NCBI GenBank assembly: GCA_013350335.1
Contig: CM023541.1
Coordinates: 60,825,413-60,889,412, forward strand
Direction: 5' to 3'
Length of the DNA: 64,000 bases
DNA from: Chimonanthus salicifolius
Lineage: Eukaryota; Streptophyta; Magnoliopsida; Laurales; Calycanthaceae
In this document: positions 1 through 11,911 of the stretch, one piece after another
Numbering within the stretch: position 1 is the first letter of the stretch
How the letters are laid out: each line of letters opens with the position of its first letter
Made by a program: the position numbers and the translations under genes
Notes under the pieces: model-generated
Seen by the model: only the letters and a program-made list of their open reading frames with translations
Told to the model about the DNA's origin: nothing
Database searches by the model: none

Positions 1-2714
1 GTCTACCAAGTTCCAACAACCCTATTCGATTGTAGATATTTTTCTATTTTTATTACTAGTTTTATTTTATTGTTGCAGTAATAGCATAATAAATTAGAAT
101 ATTATTATTTTTTTATGATATCTATATGAACTCATAAATGCTTTCACATGATTCGGATTCTTCATTTCTCAAATTTGTTAATGAATTTTCAATTTAGTTG
201 TTATTTTCATTTCTGTATTTACTGTTTTAAATTATTTTTAAAATATTACCATCTTCAATAAGATTTTGCTGTCGGTATTATAGTAAAAAGTTCAAAATTT
301 GAAATTATCTCGAAAGCCATAATTGTGATATCATCAATGTTTTACTTTTAAGAACTCTCTTTGGTCCTTAAGACGGTTTGGTTTTTCCAAAACTTATTAG
401 AAGTTTTATTTATTTTATGCTTTATTGTAAATCTCATTTTTCATTGTTTACTATCCTGGTATCATTGTTGCAATGTGATTTTTATTAATTTATTTTAATC
501 TATAATAATATGATTATAATTTAATTAAATGTTGTAAATAATAGTGAAGATCCAGTCTCCCTCCTGCCATTGATGCATTCTTCTGAATGACAAAACACCC
601 TTGAAACATGTGTTCTTGATTTTTGACTTGTTCCTTTCGACAGGTCTCTTTCCCTCTTCATTTACTGTTTCTGATTTCTCGTATCATAAATAAATAATAG
701 ATAAGAGACATAGAGTACAGGCACAGTAACTTCTCTTCTTTCTTGCTACAAATTGTTAAGACATTCCTTCGCTTTTGCTTGTTTTTTTTTTTTTTCCAAA
801 TCAAAGACTTTCCCAAATTTCTATAACTGTTTGGGCATTTGAGAAATTTGGAGGCCTGAAATGGGCATGAGGCATGCAATGCAGCCATTCCAACACCTGT
901 ATAAAAGGAGTTGCAGGCTTCTTTTTTAATTGGGAAGGCAAGTTGCAAGGCCCTGCAAGTGGGTCTCTGTAACTTTCTCTGATTTTCTGTACAAAAACAA
1001 TTTAATGCACAAAGACAACTTGACCCTTGGATCATGCTTTTCTCTCCCCCAATCACTTTATTTGCTTTCTTCTTCCATTTCTTCAAACCAGCTGTCCAAA
1101 ATACGACTTTGCCAATATTTCAGTCGATAGGCTAAAACATTGGTGAATAATTTTCTCTCTCATTCAATTTTTCTATTTTATTACATTTTTCTCTCATCCA
1201 ATATTCAAACCATGAAAAACCGTAAAACCCGTGAAAAACCGTAAAACCCATGAAAAACTGTGATATCAGTTTTTTTTTTTTAAATCAAATAAATTTTAAA
1301 AATTGATTTTTATGCATATCGACCGATAATCTTTTTTACTGGTTGATACATATCGTATTGGCTTTGAAAAACTGATATATATCGGTCGATATTTGCCTCT
1401 GCTTCAAACATTTGTCTCTACTCTCAGTATCAACCAAAGAAGGATGGTTCTTTAATATTTTGGTGAGTTCATTTTATTTTTATACAAGGAATTCTGCCGT
1501 CTCTCGGATATTGTGTTGAATCTTGATAAAACTCAAATACATGACACTATCCACCAACACTATTTTTCGGGTTAACTACTCATAAAAATTCAAAATCCCA
1601 ACTACTCGAGTAATATAAGTGATGAGTAACAATACAAGTGATGCATATTGTGGTGTGAACTACAAGGCCTTTGCAATGCATAAGGAGGCCGAGGCCCACT
1701 TTCAGATAAAAAGGCTCCTATTCATTCACAGTCGTGAAATCCGGTGTCATTATTTTGACATTTCATTTCAAAAAAGATAGAATGAAAATAAATAAAAATA
1801 ACAAAACTAGATATGATGAAATCTTGACTAATAAATAAATAAGTTGAACATTCAACTCTAATTTAGAAAAGTTGTATAAAATGTGAATTTTGACAAAAGA
1901 GAGAGATGTAAAAAGGGTCTTCATTTCTTTGAAGGGAGATAAAGTTCATGATGATAAAGTTTAGAATTTTTTTTCATAATTACAAATTTATACAGAAGAA
2001 AAAGAAACAAAATGAAACTTGCACCAATATAGGCCAGAACGGACCTTTGTTCCAAACTTCCAATCCAAAGCAGGCTGAAATGGTCTAGAATAGGAAGGAA
2101 AACAAAATCTGTTTGGATCCTTCGGAATAGGCCATTTTGCTTGTTCTAATTAAGACTTGATCAAATTTGACATATAAGGACCTACCATGTTATCTTTATG
2201 GTCATTATTATCTGTTGTCAAAATTATTTATCAAGATTATATCATTGAAGTAATTTTTCCTATTAATTTGAGATTGATTTTTTTTTCTTTGGATTTCACA
2301 AATTATTTTTATAGATTGATTAACCTATCTGACAATGCCCATTGGACATGAGCTCACAATCTCTAGATTTAACAAATTATCTTTCATGAATCAATTATTT
2401 AATTAACATAGATATATTATTTTTTATAAAGTTTTTACAGCAACAGTCTCATCTTGTCATAAATGGATGATTAAATTATCATGTACATTATCAAATTATC
2501 AAAAATAAAATCTACTGAATCATCTTTTAATAATTTAAATTAGTTATTGAACAGCCCTTAAATAAAATCAGTTCATCCATACAAATTGTTGGCCAAGGCG
2601 TTATGTTAGATTTTCCCAATAATATTTTTCAGTTTTCAAAAGGATAGCGATCCTCTCACGGACTTTTTATATATGTAGACACAAAAATTAGTAGATTCTT
2701 GATTTTACCTTTTG
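1..2714. other. AT-rich intergenic DNA
   Basis: No gene is supported here. The short ORFs near 658-1130 lie on both strands over the same bases, have no recognisable domain and no convincing splice context. Near 1210-1260 a unit of about 19 bp resembling CATGAAAAACCGTAAAACC is repeated imperfectly about three times. Near 1313-1395 there is a cluster of TATCG/CGATA-type words, including ATATCGGTCGATAT, which recurs elsewhere in the window. Confidence 0.6.
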
Positions 2715-2938
2715 CATAAAGAGTAAAATCGGCTTATCAATCCTTTGCATGAACAGTAAATTGGCTTGTTGAAATCTACATGAACAGTAAATCGGCCTCA
2801 TCGAAATTTACATGAACAGTAATATTGACTCACCAGAATTCCAATGAAAAGTAAATCAGCTCGCCAAATTTTGCATGAACATTAATCGGCTAGCCAAAAA
2901 TTTGTATAAACAGTAAATTAACTCGTCAAAATTTTACA
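2715..2938. repeat. Minisatellite, about 7 copies of a ~32-bp unit
   Basis: Seven imperfect head-to-tail copies start near 2715, 2748, 2779, 2811, 2842, 2874 and 2905, so the period is 31 to 33 bp. Each copy opens with a version of CATGAACAGTAAATCGGC followed by a variable part such as TCGCCAAAATTT. Copies differ from one another at several positions, so the array is not very recent. No gene is adjacent. Confidence 0.85.
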
Positions 2939-2953
2939 ATTTACTGTTTATAC
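2904..2953. repeat. Perfect inverted repeat closing the minisatellite
   Basis: The arm GTATAAACAGTAAATT at 2904-2919 is matched exactly by its reverse complement at 2938-2953, with an 18-bp spacer. The left arm is the start of the last minisatellite copy, so the right arm is an inverted partial copy of the unit. The single strand could fold into a 16-bp stem. Confidence 0.85.
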
Positions 2954-5900
2954 GAAGGATAAAATCGAAAGCAATTATTTTTTGCAGGTAGTTACACAAA
3001 TCCACCATGAAAAATATCGCTACCTTTTCAAAATGGGTTTTGGATTTTATGAGATTTGCCAAAACCATCTCTTCCAATGATAATTGAAAGCAACGTCTCT
3101 TACTTTTCCTATGTATTTCTTTCTGTAGAGGACACCTAGTGGACCCCACTAATAGGAACTTAGGGCTTTGTCGTTTTCGGTTGGCCAGGCCATGCCCTTT
3201 CAAGCTATGAAATGCCAAAATTTCTATAAAATTCTGCAAAATGGATAGAAATTAGCGTCTGCCAAAAAAAAAATCCTTTTCCAACAGTGTACAACAAGTA
3301 GCAAGTGAAAAGGAAAGGTCGCAGTTGTCCATTCTTCTTTGTGGGCCCCTTTCAAACACAGACCAGCTGGGCTCGGCCCATTACACGTGGCATTGATTAA
3401 AGGGGGGGAGAGGGGCTGTCTTGTGTTCTTATGCAATTCAAGACCTGTGAACTTGCTCATGTAGTGAAAACTACGGAGGGATTTGGTTGTCCTATGCTAG
3501 ACATGTAGGCCCACAATTGTAGCAGAGTCAGATTTGGGTTGGATATGGGCTGATTTAAAGTGATTTTGTCACGGATTGGTGGTAGTAACCTGTCGAAAAG
3601 GTAAGTTGGCCAAGGGCTTTTTTTAGAGATGTTGAGGTTAAAAAGTCAGGTTAAACTGTGGAATTTATTCTATATAAAAATTTAGTGGCTGATAGAATAT
3701 CATAAATTTTATTGATAGTTGAAAATGAAATTTATTAGATCATCTTATTTTTTAAATTTTCAGATATTAAAATATAACTATTAGATAAATGTTTTTATCT
3801 TTTATGTTTAATATAATGGTTAGGATGTATAAATGAACATTGAGAAAATTTATCATAAAGTGAACTCATGGTAGGGTCCCTGTGCCAGGCCCCAAAAGTG
3901 TGGCTAGGTTTTGTAGTTGCCCCAAGTTGGTCCATGGAAAACTTATTTTAAATTCAAAATTTGAATGTTAGTTTATTAATTTTTAATGGAGTCTTCACTT
4001 TCTATGATGATGATTGACTGAAGACCGGGCCCAAACTTCAGATTCATAGACTGCACAATTTTGGCTCTGATCTGGCCCAATAAGAAATTGCTTGGTTACT
4101 TTCAATCTTTGCCTGATCTATTTGCAATTCTATCCCTACATGGGATACATTCACTTGCAACATGAGAATGTAGGACTTGCAAGTGAATCATCAAAAGCAT
4201 GAGCTGTTGCATGTAAAAGGAAATGAAGATCAAATACAATTTGAATGAAGCTAGATTTTGTTTATCGTTCAAATTAGAAATTACAATTGAGAAAAAACTA
4301 CAATAAAATCATCACAAACCCGTACAACAATAAGAAAATAAGGAAATCTCTTTCTTTGAAAGAAAGAACAACTAAAAAAAACCCTTCTAAGATCTTCAAA
4401 AGGTCTAACAAAAAAAGTCTTTTTTCCTTCTTCCAAGAACGACGGAGTATTTATAAATTAACTCTATCAATCTCAGTTCTTGATCTTAAACAACCTTCTA
4501 TTTTAAAGTTTTCAATTGTCAGTGGACAAAAATTGGAAGAGGCTTTAAGCAATTAGGAATAAACTAGAACACTTATAGTGTAATGTATTTATAACAATTT
4601 TAATTCTCTAATAACAACTTTTGTATGAACTTTCAACTAGAGCTTAACACTGCAACTCTATTTTCAACAAGTTTGAGTCAGTGCTCAAAGGATCGAGACT
4701 AAACTTCAAATATTCTTTTTCAGAACTTGTTTCTTCAAAGACGTATTTTGAACACACCCTCGTCAGCACAAGACTAAAGAAAAGCATTTTCTTAAAAGCA
4801 ACTATGCAACATAAATATAGAGGCATTTCAAGCTAGTTGATAAACCTTTCTTCAGTGTTACATCTTTAAGGATTATATTTTGTATGTAGCCATAAAACTG
4901 AAATTAGCCACCAAATTGAGAAATTAATTTAAAATTTAAAAAATAAAAAAGGATAGTGTGACAAGATTGATCAAACCGGTCAAAACCTGAAAGTGTTGAT
5001 GCATTTTTATCTGTTTGGTCAAACCAATTGGGTTAGATGAGAATGAACAACTTGGTCGAACCTACTTGAGTCGGCCTGTTTAATTAGTCCTTTTGAGACA
5101 ATAAAAGTGTACCGTGGAACCATAAAAAATTTGCCACAGACAAGCCCATAGGATTTCTCAGATATGAATCCTCGTATAAAAATATTTGTATTGTTCACGT
5201 GAAGTATGCATGGGCACAGCTCCCCCATTCCCACTCACAGGTGAAATAGTATGCCACGTGTCAAACAAGGGAAGTTGGGCCATGGCCCACTTCCCTCAAA
5301 TCACGTCTTGGGGATGGAGAGGCAGAGAGACAGGGAGGCCAACTGCTCTCACCAACCGACGTGAGATGAATGTGGAGGGGCCATCCCTCTGCTAGCCCAT
5401 TTTCTCTTCGACCCCAAGTCTTGGTTCTTTACGGGCCGGGCTTTGCTCGTCTGACTCTAACCCGTTTGTTATATTAAAAGCTCAAGCCTTCTGTAGTAGC
5501 CCAACAGGCTTTTGTAGGTTAAAGCCCGGATCCATGATACGGCTATCATTGATGAAAACCCATTTGATAAAGATGGGTCCATGAGAAATTATTTATTAAA
5601 TTTTCACTTCGAATGCATCAAAAGAACAGATGAAGGAAAGAGAGGCCTCTTAAACTTTCCAACACATCAAATTTCATACAGTTCTAATTCTGGATGACAA
5701 AGTTATGGACCTTAGACCATAATAATATGGTATTTAGGGATTTCAAAGACTATCAATTGAGACTCATTACTTATGTGACAGCCACATGAACAAATGTGAG
5801 AGACTATTTTGGTATAGTGAAACGCCCTATAACCTTCCCTTCCTGGATAACTAAAGGAGGTTTACATATTGTATATTAGCCCTTATAAAAGGTAGTTTTT

Positions 5901-6247
5901 ACATTAGTCCCTTACAAGAAAATTCCTGTTCCACCCTTTCTACCCTTGGTGAAAATAGAGGAATGCCTACCAGCATTCTGCATTTTCATTTAGAAGTGTC
6001 AATTTCGACAATTCTCCATAGATCCAAAAACATTAAATTGGAGTGTCACAGTTTCACCCTTGTAAAAATGAAAATGGAAAATTACATTAGGTTTTTTCAT
6101 TTTATTTTTCCCTTTTTAGACTGAAGTAACAGAGAATAATATATATTAAAGTAAAATGAGAGGGTTTATTTTAAAATATAAATTTCATATACATGAGAAA
6201 CTAACGATCGACAAATTAAGATGATGATGATACTTGTGAAGTGACAA
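2954..6247. other. Intergenic DNA with a GC-richer island at 5180-5400
   Basis: No gene is recognised. Most of the stretch is AT-rich. The segment 5180-5400 is visibly richer in G+C and carries four ACGT cores: CACGTG at 5196-5201 and 5255-5260, CACGTC near 5302 and GACGTG near 5358. The short ORFs over it on both strands show no family resemblance. It could be an old promoter, a transposon terminus or a dead gene fragment; none of these can be shown. Confidence 0.5.
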
Positions 6248-6462
6248 AAGTCTCACATCAATTAATTTGAGAAATCAATGACTCCATATAGCACTTGAGG
6301 CACCTTTCTCTCTCTACTATAGTAACGTTATCAAGTCATGGTTTTCTGCATGAAATCAGAGCAGGTTTTGCGTGCAGTTATAGGGTCCAGCTGGGGTGAT
6401 AAAAGTTCGACATTGATTAATTTGAGAAATTAATAACTCTATATAACACTTGAGGCACCTTC
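6248..6462. repeat. Two direct copies of a ~60-bp module
   Basis: A module that begins AAGTCTCACATCAATTAATT and ends CACTTGAGGCACCTT occurs at 6248-6307 and again, with a handful of substitutions, at 6403-6462, a spacing of 155 bp. The word resembling 'gtc(c)cacatcgatt' is common near transposon ends in plant genomes, so this is probably transposon debris. Confidence 0.7.
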
Positions 6463-7364
6463 CTCTCAATTGCTAGATTTTGAGAGCGAGTTATACCTCA
6501 AGAATGTAATTAAGTCATGATTTTCTAACAATAGATTTCCCTTCCTTATTTACAGGTGAAGATTCAATCTAGAAAATGAGCACCAACAATTGAAGGTTGA
6601 AGATTAATCGATAGATTTGTCTCACAAATGCAGTGGAGAATAAATATTCACCAATCGAAGTGAGAGATATTTAAAAATCAAAAGCTCACAAGTCTCCAAC
6701 ATGAGGTACAAAGTGTCCAACAAAGTGGACAAACAAAACGTCCCTTTGAAGCTAACCCAGAAATAAGAGGTCGGAATAGAAAAAGACCCAGAAATGATTC
6801 TCTCGCACTCATCATGACCAGAAAAAAAAAGCTTACAAATGCACTGGGCCATGGCCTCATCTCCCACAAACCATCACAAGCAGCTGTAAGAGAAAACCCA
6901 ACCAGGGTATCTCTAATAAGACTGACTGAGTCTCCCAATTAAGGAGACTTCACTTTCAAATTTTGGGATGGGCCAATTCGGTTGGGTGAAATACGTAGAA
7001 AATGTCAGAGAGAAAATAAATAAAGTTTCATCTCCTTCTAAGTTCTAATCATTCTAATATTGTGATTTTAGTATTTAAATTTGACTACTCTTAAATTGTT
7101 GACTTTTTACGACCCATCTCATTAACTTCAGATGAGAGGATTCTCGTAAGTTTCCTCCCATCAAGATGGGACTCTACACATTCTACTCAGTAACGCGGAG
7201 CCCAGTCTACATTATATCACCAGCCTACTTTGAAGAAAGCGCTTGCTTCATCCTCCGTAGGGATTTTAAATAAAAGAAGATCTCTTCTTGTTTTTTAAAA
7301 CAAATGAGCCCATGCCTTTCTCTTCATTCCTTTATGGGCTTCTGTAGATCAATATATTTCTCTG
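6463..7364. other. Intergenic DNA upstream of the PDV1-like gene
   Basis: The overlapping minus-strand ORFs at 6622-6938 have no recognisable domain. The last few hundred bases before 7365 must contain the promoter and leader of the PDV1-like gene, but no TATA box or other element could be assigned with confidence. Confidence 0.4.
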
Positions 7365-9351
7365 ATGGATTTGGAGAGAAACCATCAAACTCTAATTGAG
7401 AGAGCATGGGCTTTGCATAACAATATCAGAGAGGAAATCAAATGCATCTGTACATGTTTGGGGCGAATCTGTCCGAAACATGTTGCCTATAATGGATTTA
7501 CAGAGGACCCATATGCTGAGAGAAAGAGTTTGATTGCCATTAGAGAAGCATTTCAAGTGCTTGGGAGCCTGCTCCTGTCTTTGCAGGTAGGTGGTTCTTT
7601 GACTTTTCAAGGTTCCGTTCAATTGCTTATTTACATGCATTGATCCTTCTTTTGCTTTAACTATTAGTCTTCATTGACTAGCCCAACTTAATTTTTCTTG
7701 AATGAGTGTCTCTCATGTTTTTATTTACTGATGCTTCCTAAATTTTCTAAGTTCTGTGTGGTAACAATGTTGGGATTGGACTTGATTCTTATTTTTATGG
7801 TATAAATGTGTTGTGAGAATGTTTTTCTATCATAAGAAATGAATTTTATATAAAATTTTAAAGACTTTAACATGTAAAGGTTTAGCCTGAAATAGTAAGA
7901 AATCAATTACCTTGTTACTCTAAACTCTGTTTGAAATGATGACCAGATTGCTTCAATGTCCAACTTCAGAGTTAGATGGATTAGGAAATGTCAAGGCAGG
8001 TGATTGTAATGATTGCTTTCTTTGTAATTTGATAGACAATTTTTGCTGATTGTCTCGTGTTGGGGACAAGCGTAGCTCTTTGTTCTTCAAGTTAAACAGC
8101 TTTGATGGATGGTGAAATTTAAGGACAAAATTGAATCAAGGGGTGTGGATGCTGGGGGAAAATACCATTCATCTCCTGAAAGAATCTTCCATTTGATAGG
8201 TCAAACATTCTATAAGGGTTGGGAGAGGGGACATCTCCAATGGTTCACATTAAAGATTTTCATACATAAAAGTCTCCTATCAAAATCTGAAGTCATACTT
8301 GGTTCACATTCTTGACTTTAAAGATTATGTCTGCCTCAGGTTGTAAAGCAACTTCAATTCAATTTCGTGTAAGTGATGGTACAACCATAAAACATGATAT
8401 TTAGTGTCAGAAACTATTGTTCCTTAATAGCTTCAAGTTTTAGGCTGAATCTGAATATGAAGAATCTGAGTTCTTCAGCGAATCTTCTGCTATAAACTAT
8501 GATGAATTCAGCGGAACCATTTAAGAGATGAGAAATAGACAAACTCCAACATGTTCAGTTCTTGGAGTTGTTTACTAACAACTGCAAAACCATTTAATGG
8601 GAAATGTGTTTCATTTGTTCCTTCCCTATACTTTCATTTGTTTTATGCCTTTTCATGAAGTGTGAAGTGCTATTAAAGAAATGCTGTAAAATTAAGCATT
8701 TCTAGAATTCTTCAGCGAGACAAGTATGGCTAATACATGGATGCATGAAATATGAAAATGTCGTTGATGTTTTGTAGCATTAATTATCCTCTCTATGGAC
8801 AGAGAATGCAGTCGCAGCAACAAATGGAACAGGAAATGGCTCTTAGGAGCTTTGAAGAAAGCAGATCAGTCCTACTAAAAATGATAACAGAACACCATGG
8901 AAGGGCAATAGATTTGACTGATGAGATACTTGCATTTCTCGATAATGAAAGCATCACCTTCAGTCAGAATTTAATTAATACAAATACAGACAAGGACAAT
9001 CACACTGTCCTAAATTCTTGGTCAATTCATATAACTAAAGTGGGAAACAGAATCATCAGTTTCCTCAACTCCTGCCTTCAAGTTTTATCATATCCTTGGA
9101 AGTCACAGAAAGTTGGTAGGAAGGTCACAGTGTTTGATGTGATAGCAGCGAATGTAGTCTCTGTGATTTACTTTTATCAGATGAGGCAGCAATGTATCAT
9201 CAAAAGGGGTGAAACGATGGATCAAACTGGCACTTGTTACAGAAGGAAAGATCATTCACATTCACATTCAAAGTCCATGCAAGTTGGAGCATTGGGTCTA
9301 CTCCAAAACATATCAAAAAGCTCTTTGGATATCTACTGTGGAAGAGGATGA
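7365..9351 (+). CDS. Diverged PDV1-like plastid division protein
   Basis: Two exons, 7365-7586 and 8803-9351, joined at a GT-AG intron in phase 0, give 256 residues. In PDV1 proteins a cytosolic coiled coil at the chloroplast outer membrane recruits the dynamin DRP5B, a single membrane span follows, and a short intermembrane tail ends in glycine. Seen here: a coiled-coil-like region at residues 60-120 aligning with the PDV1 gene at 11912-13602 (SQQ...EQ...LRSFEESRSVLL...EHHG...EILAF), a modest hydrophobic stretch at about 182-200, and a C-terminus ending RG like its neighbour. The intron falls at the same position as in the neighbour, directly before the MQSQQ/VQSQQ stretch. The N-terminal half is shorter and much diverged. 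PDV2 is less likely because the EHHG and EILAF segments follow PDV1. Whether the protein is functional is unknown. Confidence 0.8.
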
Positions 9352-11911
9352 TAATTTATATGCAGAAATTAGTTTATGTATTGACACACTCAAACGGGAT
9401 TCCTGCTTCACTAGATATATTCCTACTGTGTTTTAATACTGGTATGTTCTTGCAGTGTTTGAGGGATTGGTTTATTACTTGTTTCCAATTTGTTTATCGT
9501 GCGACCGCTCTGGACTGAGGCATTATTTTCAATTTGAGAATATTAGTTGAATTGGTCGGAGTAAAATCAGTCAATGAAATGGATATTAGTTGAAGCCTCT
9601 CTGTGTTGTGCTTTGGATTGGATGGTTGACGACATAAGCTGGTCTAGATGAGGAAATGGGTTATTCTTAAACTCTCAGAGCATGGAATCTTTGGAAGATA
9701 CAATGACAGAGTAGGTTTATGGTGTGTAAATGTGTGTATTCATTGGTTTCAATCCATCTCCTTAAAAAATTTATGTAAAGCTTTCAAGTAATTTTGTGAG
9801 TATACAATGTTAAAGATGATGTGTCAGTCTTTTTTCCCAAGGTTCTTAAGAAACATGAAACTAACTTTTGAGAAATCTTGTAGATCACCTCATGTTGATA
9901 TTTTCACTCTTCATCAATTATGATATTGCACTAAGTTTTCATGGAACTGAATGACACTTCATACTTTAGTGCAATATACTAATATTGAATTGGTTTCTCA
10001 ACTGGCGAATTAAGCAGCTTTTCTTTGATCCTTGACTGTCATCTTAAAATGTGATCACTTGAAGCTTCATTATGTACATCAATGGTATGATCAAACAATA
10101 GGTTTTTAAGTCCTTGTGGAATTCTCATGTAAGTCAGTCCTGTCTGAACTAATAACTATTTATACCCATTTATTAAACGAGGAAAAAAAAAACCGATTGA
10201 TGCACGTATACTTGTATAGTTAGAAGCATACGTGCTCACCACTTCCTGAATTGCAATCCAGTCTGATACTTTGATGGACATATTTCTATTTTCTACATAT
10301 TTAGGGTGTGTTTAGAATTGGGAGAAGGTAATGCAGTGTTAAGGCATCTACCTGTTTTTGCAGCGTAATTTTGTGGTTCATGCACTAAGCCTTCCTAAGA
10401 GTTGTCTCCAAGTCTCAGATCAGATTCTGAAGCAGAGATATCAGAAAACAGATAAAGCCTTAGTTAGTGAGACAAATGTAAGGCCCAAACCCATTCCATG
10501 ACAATGATATATCGGGTCTTCATTTAGGCCCTGTTCCAACCTATTCACAGTGAAGGGAATGAAAATCAAGGCAAGTTGTGCATGTTTGCTCAACAATGAG
10601 GACTGAAGGTCACTTAATACTGAGATGGAAGAAAGCATTCAGCCAAAAAGAATTTTTATTGTTTCTGACCGAGGAACTCGTTTGAAGCTAGTGAATAGCA
10701 ATGGCCTAAAGTCACAGAGCATGGTTAAAGTGGTAAGAAAAACTATTTTCAGGATTTTATTAAATTTCCCAGGATATCACCTGGATTACACATCAAGTTA
10801 CAGACTAAACTACATTCTAGATTATCCTCTAGAACCAAAAGTCAGTCATTTTATGATAGAATTAGAGCCTAAGAATCACCCTCTGATGTTTCAAACGTGT
10901 CTCTGAGCCGAAGTTCAAAATAGCAACTGATTCAATTCAGACACAAGCAACTAAGCAAGTCAACAGTATGTTGAGATAATCAAGACGCAAATGAATATGG
11001 GTCAGGCTCAGGCTCAAGCCAAAATCTTAACATTTTAGATTATCATAAAATATCTCAACCCGTCGTTGGAGGTAAAGACTAATATCAAGAGATATAAGAA
11101 ACCACTAATAAGCTTTCTATATCAAGTTAGCCCAAGAGAAGTCGAACCTGAGACAAATCCAATTTTCATACTTTTGGACAATGAAATGAACCATTGGGAC
11201 AAATACAATGCTCTTTCACTCGTAAAGTTTTGAAAGGTCTTCTGAATCAAAGACATGCAAAGATCATCTCTGGAAGGAAATTTAAATGCTTAGAGAATTT
11301 TTTTCCATAAAACAATGAGAGTGATCATTTGGGACATGCGTCTAGGCAGTTTGGATTTTCCCTCTTTTTGTAGCTTTGTTTTTTTCCCTCCCCAGCTTAC
11401 CAGCTTATGTATTCAAGTGGATTGAGTCAATGGAACTCCTAAATGAGATTTCTTCAAATTACCTTGCTTCTCTTTGCTATTGCACAGAGAACTATCGGAG
11501 GTTGGTCTCCCTTTAAGAAGACTGCTGTAGTGCTCTCTTACCATTTCTTTTTACTTCCCAAGTTACTACCTAAACCACCAAATTCAAGAGTTACAGAATA
11601 GGAAAAAGGAAGAAGAAGCAGTGGCAGAAAAGGCTGGACTCTAGGGAACTCTGGGATGAACATAACAGCATCTGTCCATAGAAACAAAAAAATGGGACCT
11701 TGGGGATATAGAACTGCACTGCAAAAATGAAAATCTACGCTACAAGTATGTCATTGCATCAAACTAGATCAATGCCGAATATCATTACAGACTTTGAGGT
11801 ATAATAGGACCAAGCAGAAGATCCAGCCAATGCCTCAAAATTCTCTTCATCTTCCAACCATTTCAAAACCACATGAGCATGTACAATTCGTGGAGAAATC
11901 ATTCACTGTCT
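9352..11911. other. Spacer between the convergent PDV1 paralogues
   Basis: This 2.56 kb stretch should contain the two 3' ends. The ORFs at 9209-9518 are frame shadows of the PDV1-like exon, and those at 10441-10906 have no recognisable domain. No RNA gene or complete transposon was seen. Confidence 0.5.

Noticed and set aside
658..1130. Opposing ORFs of 142 and 66 codons
   Set aside because: They overlap on both strands, contain low-complexity parts and resemble no family.
6622..6938. Overlapping minus-strand ORFs with hydrophobic residues
   Set aside because: Two frames of the same DNA with no conserved motif; the hydrophobic look comes from pyrimidine-rich sequence.
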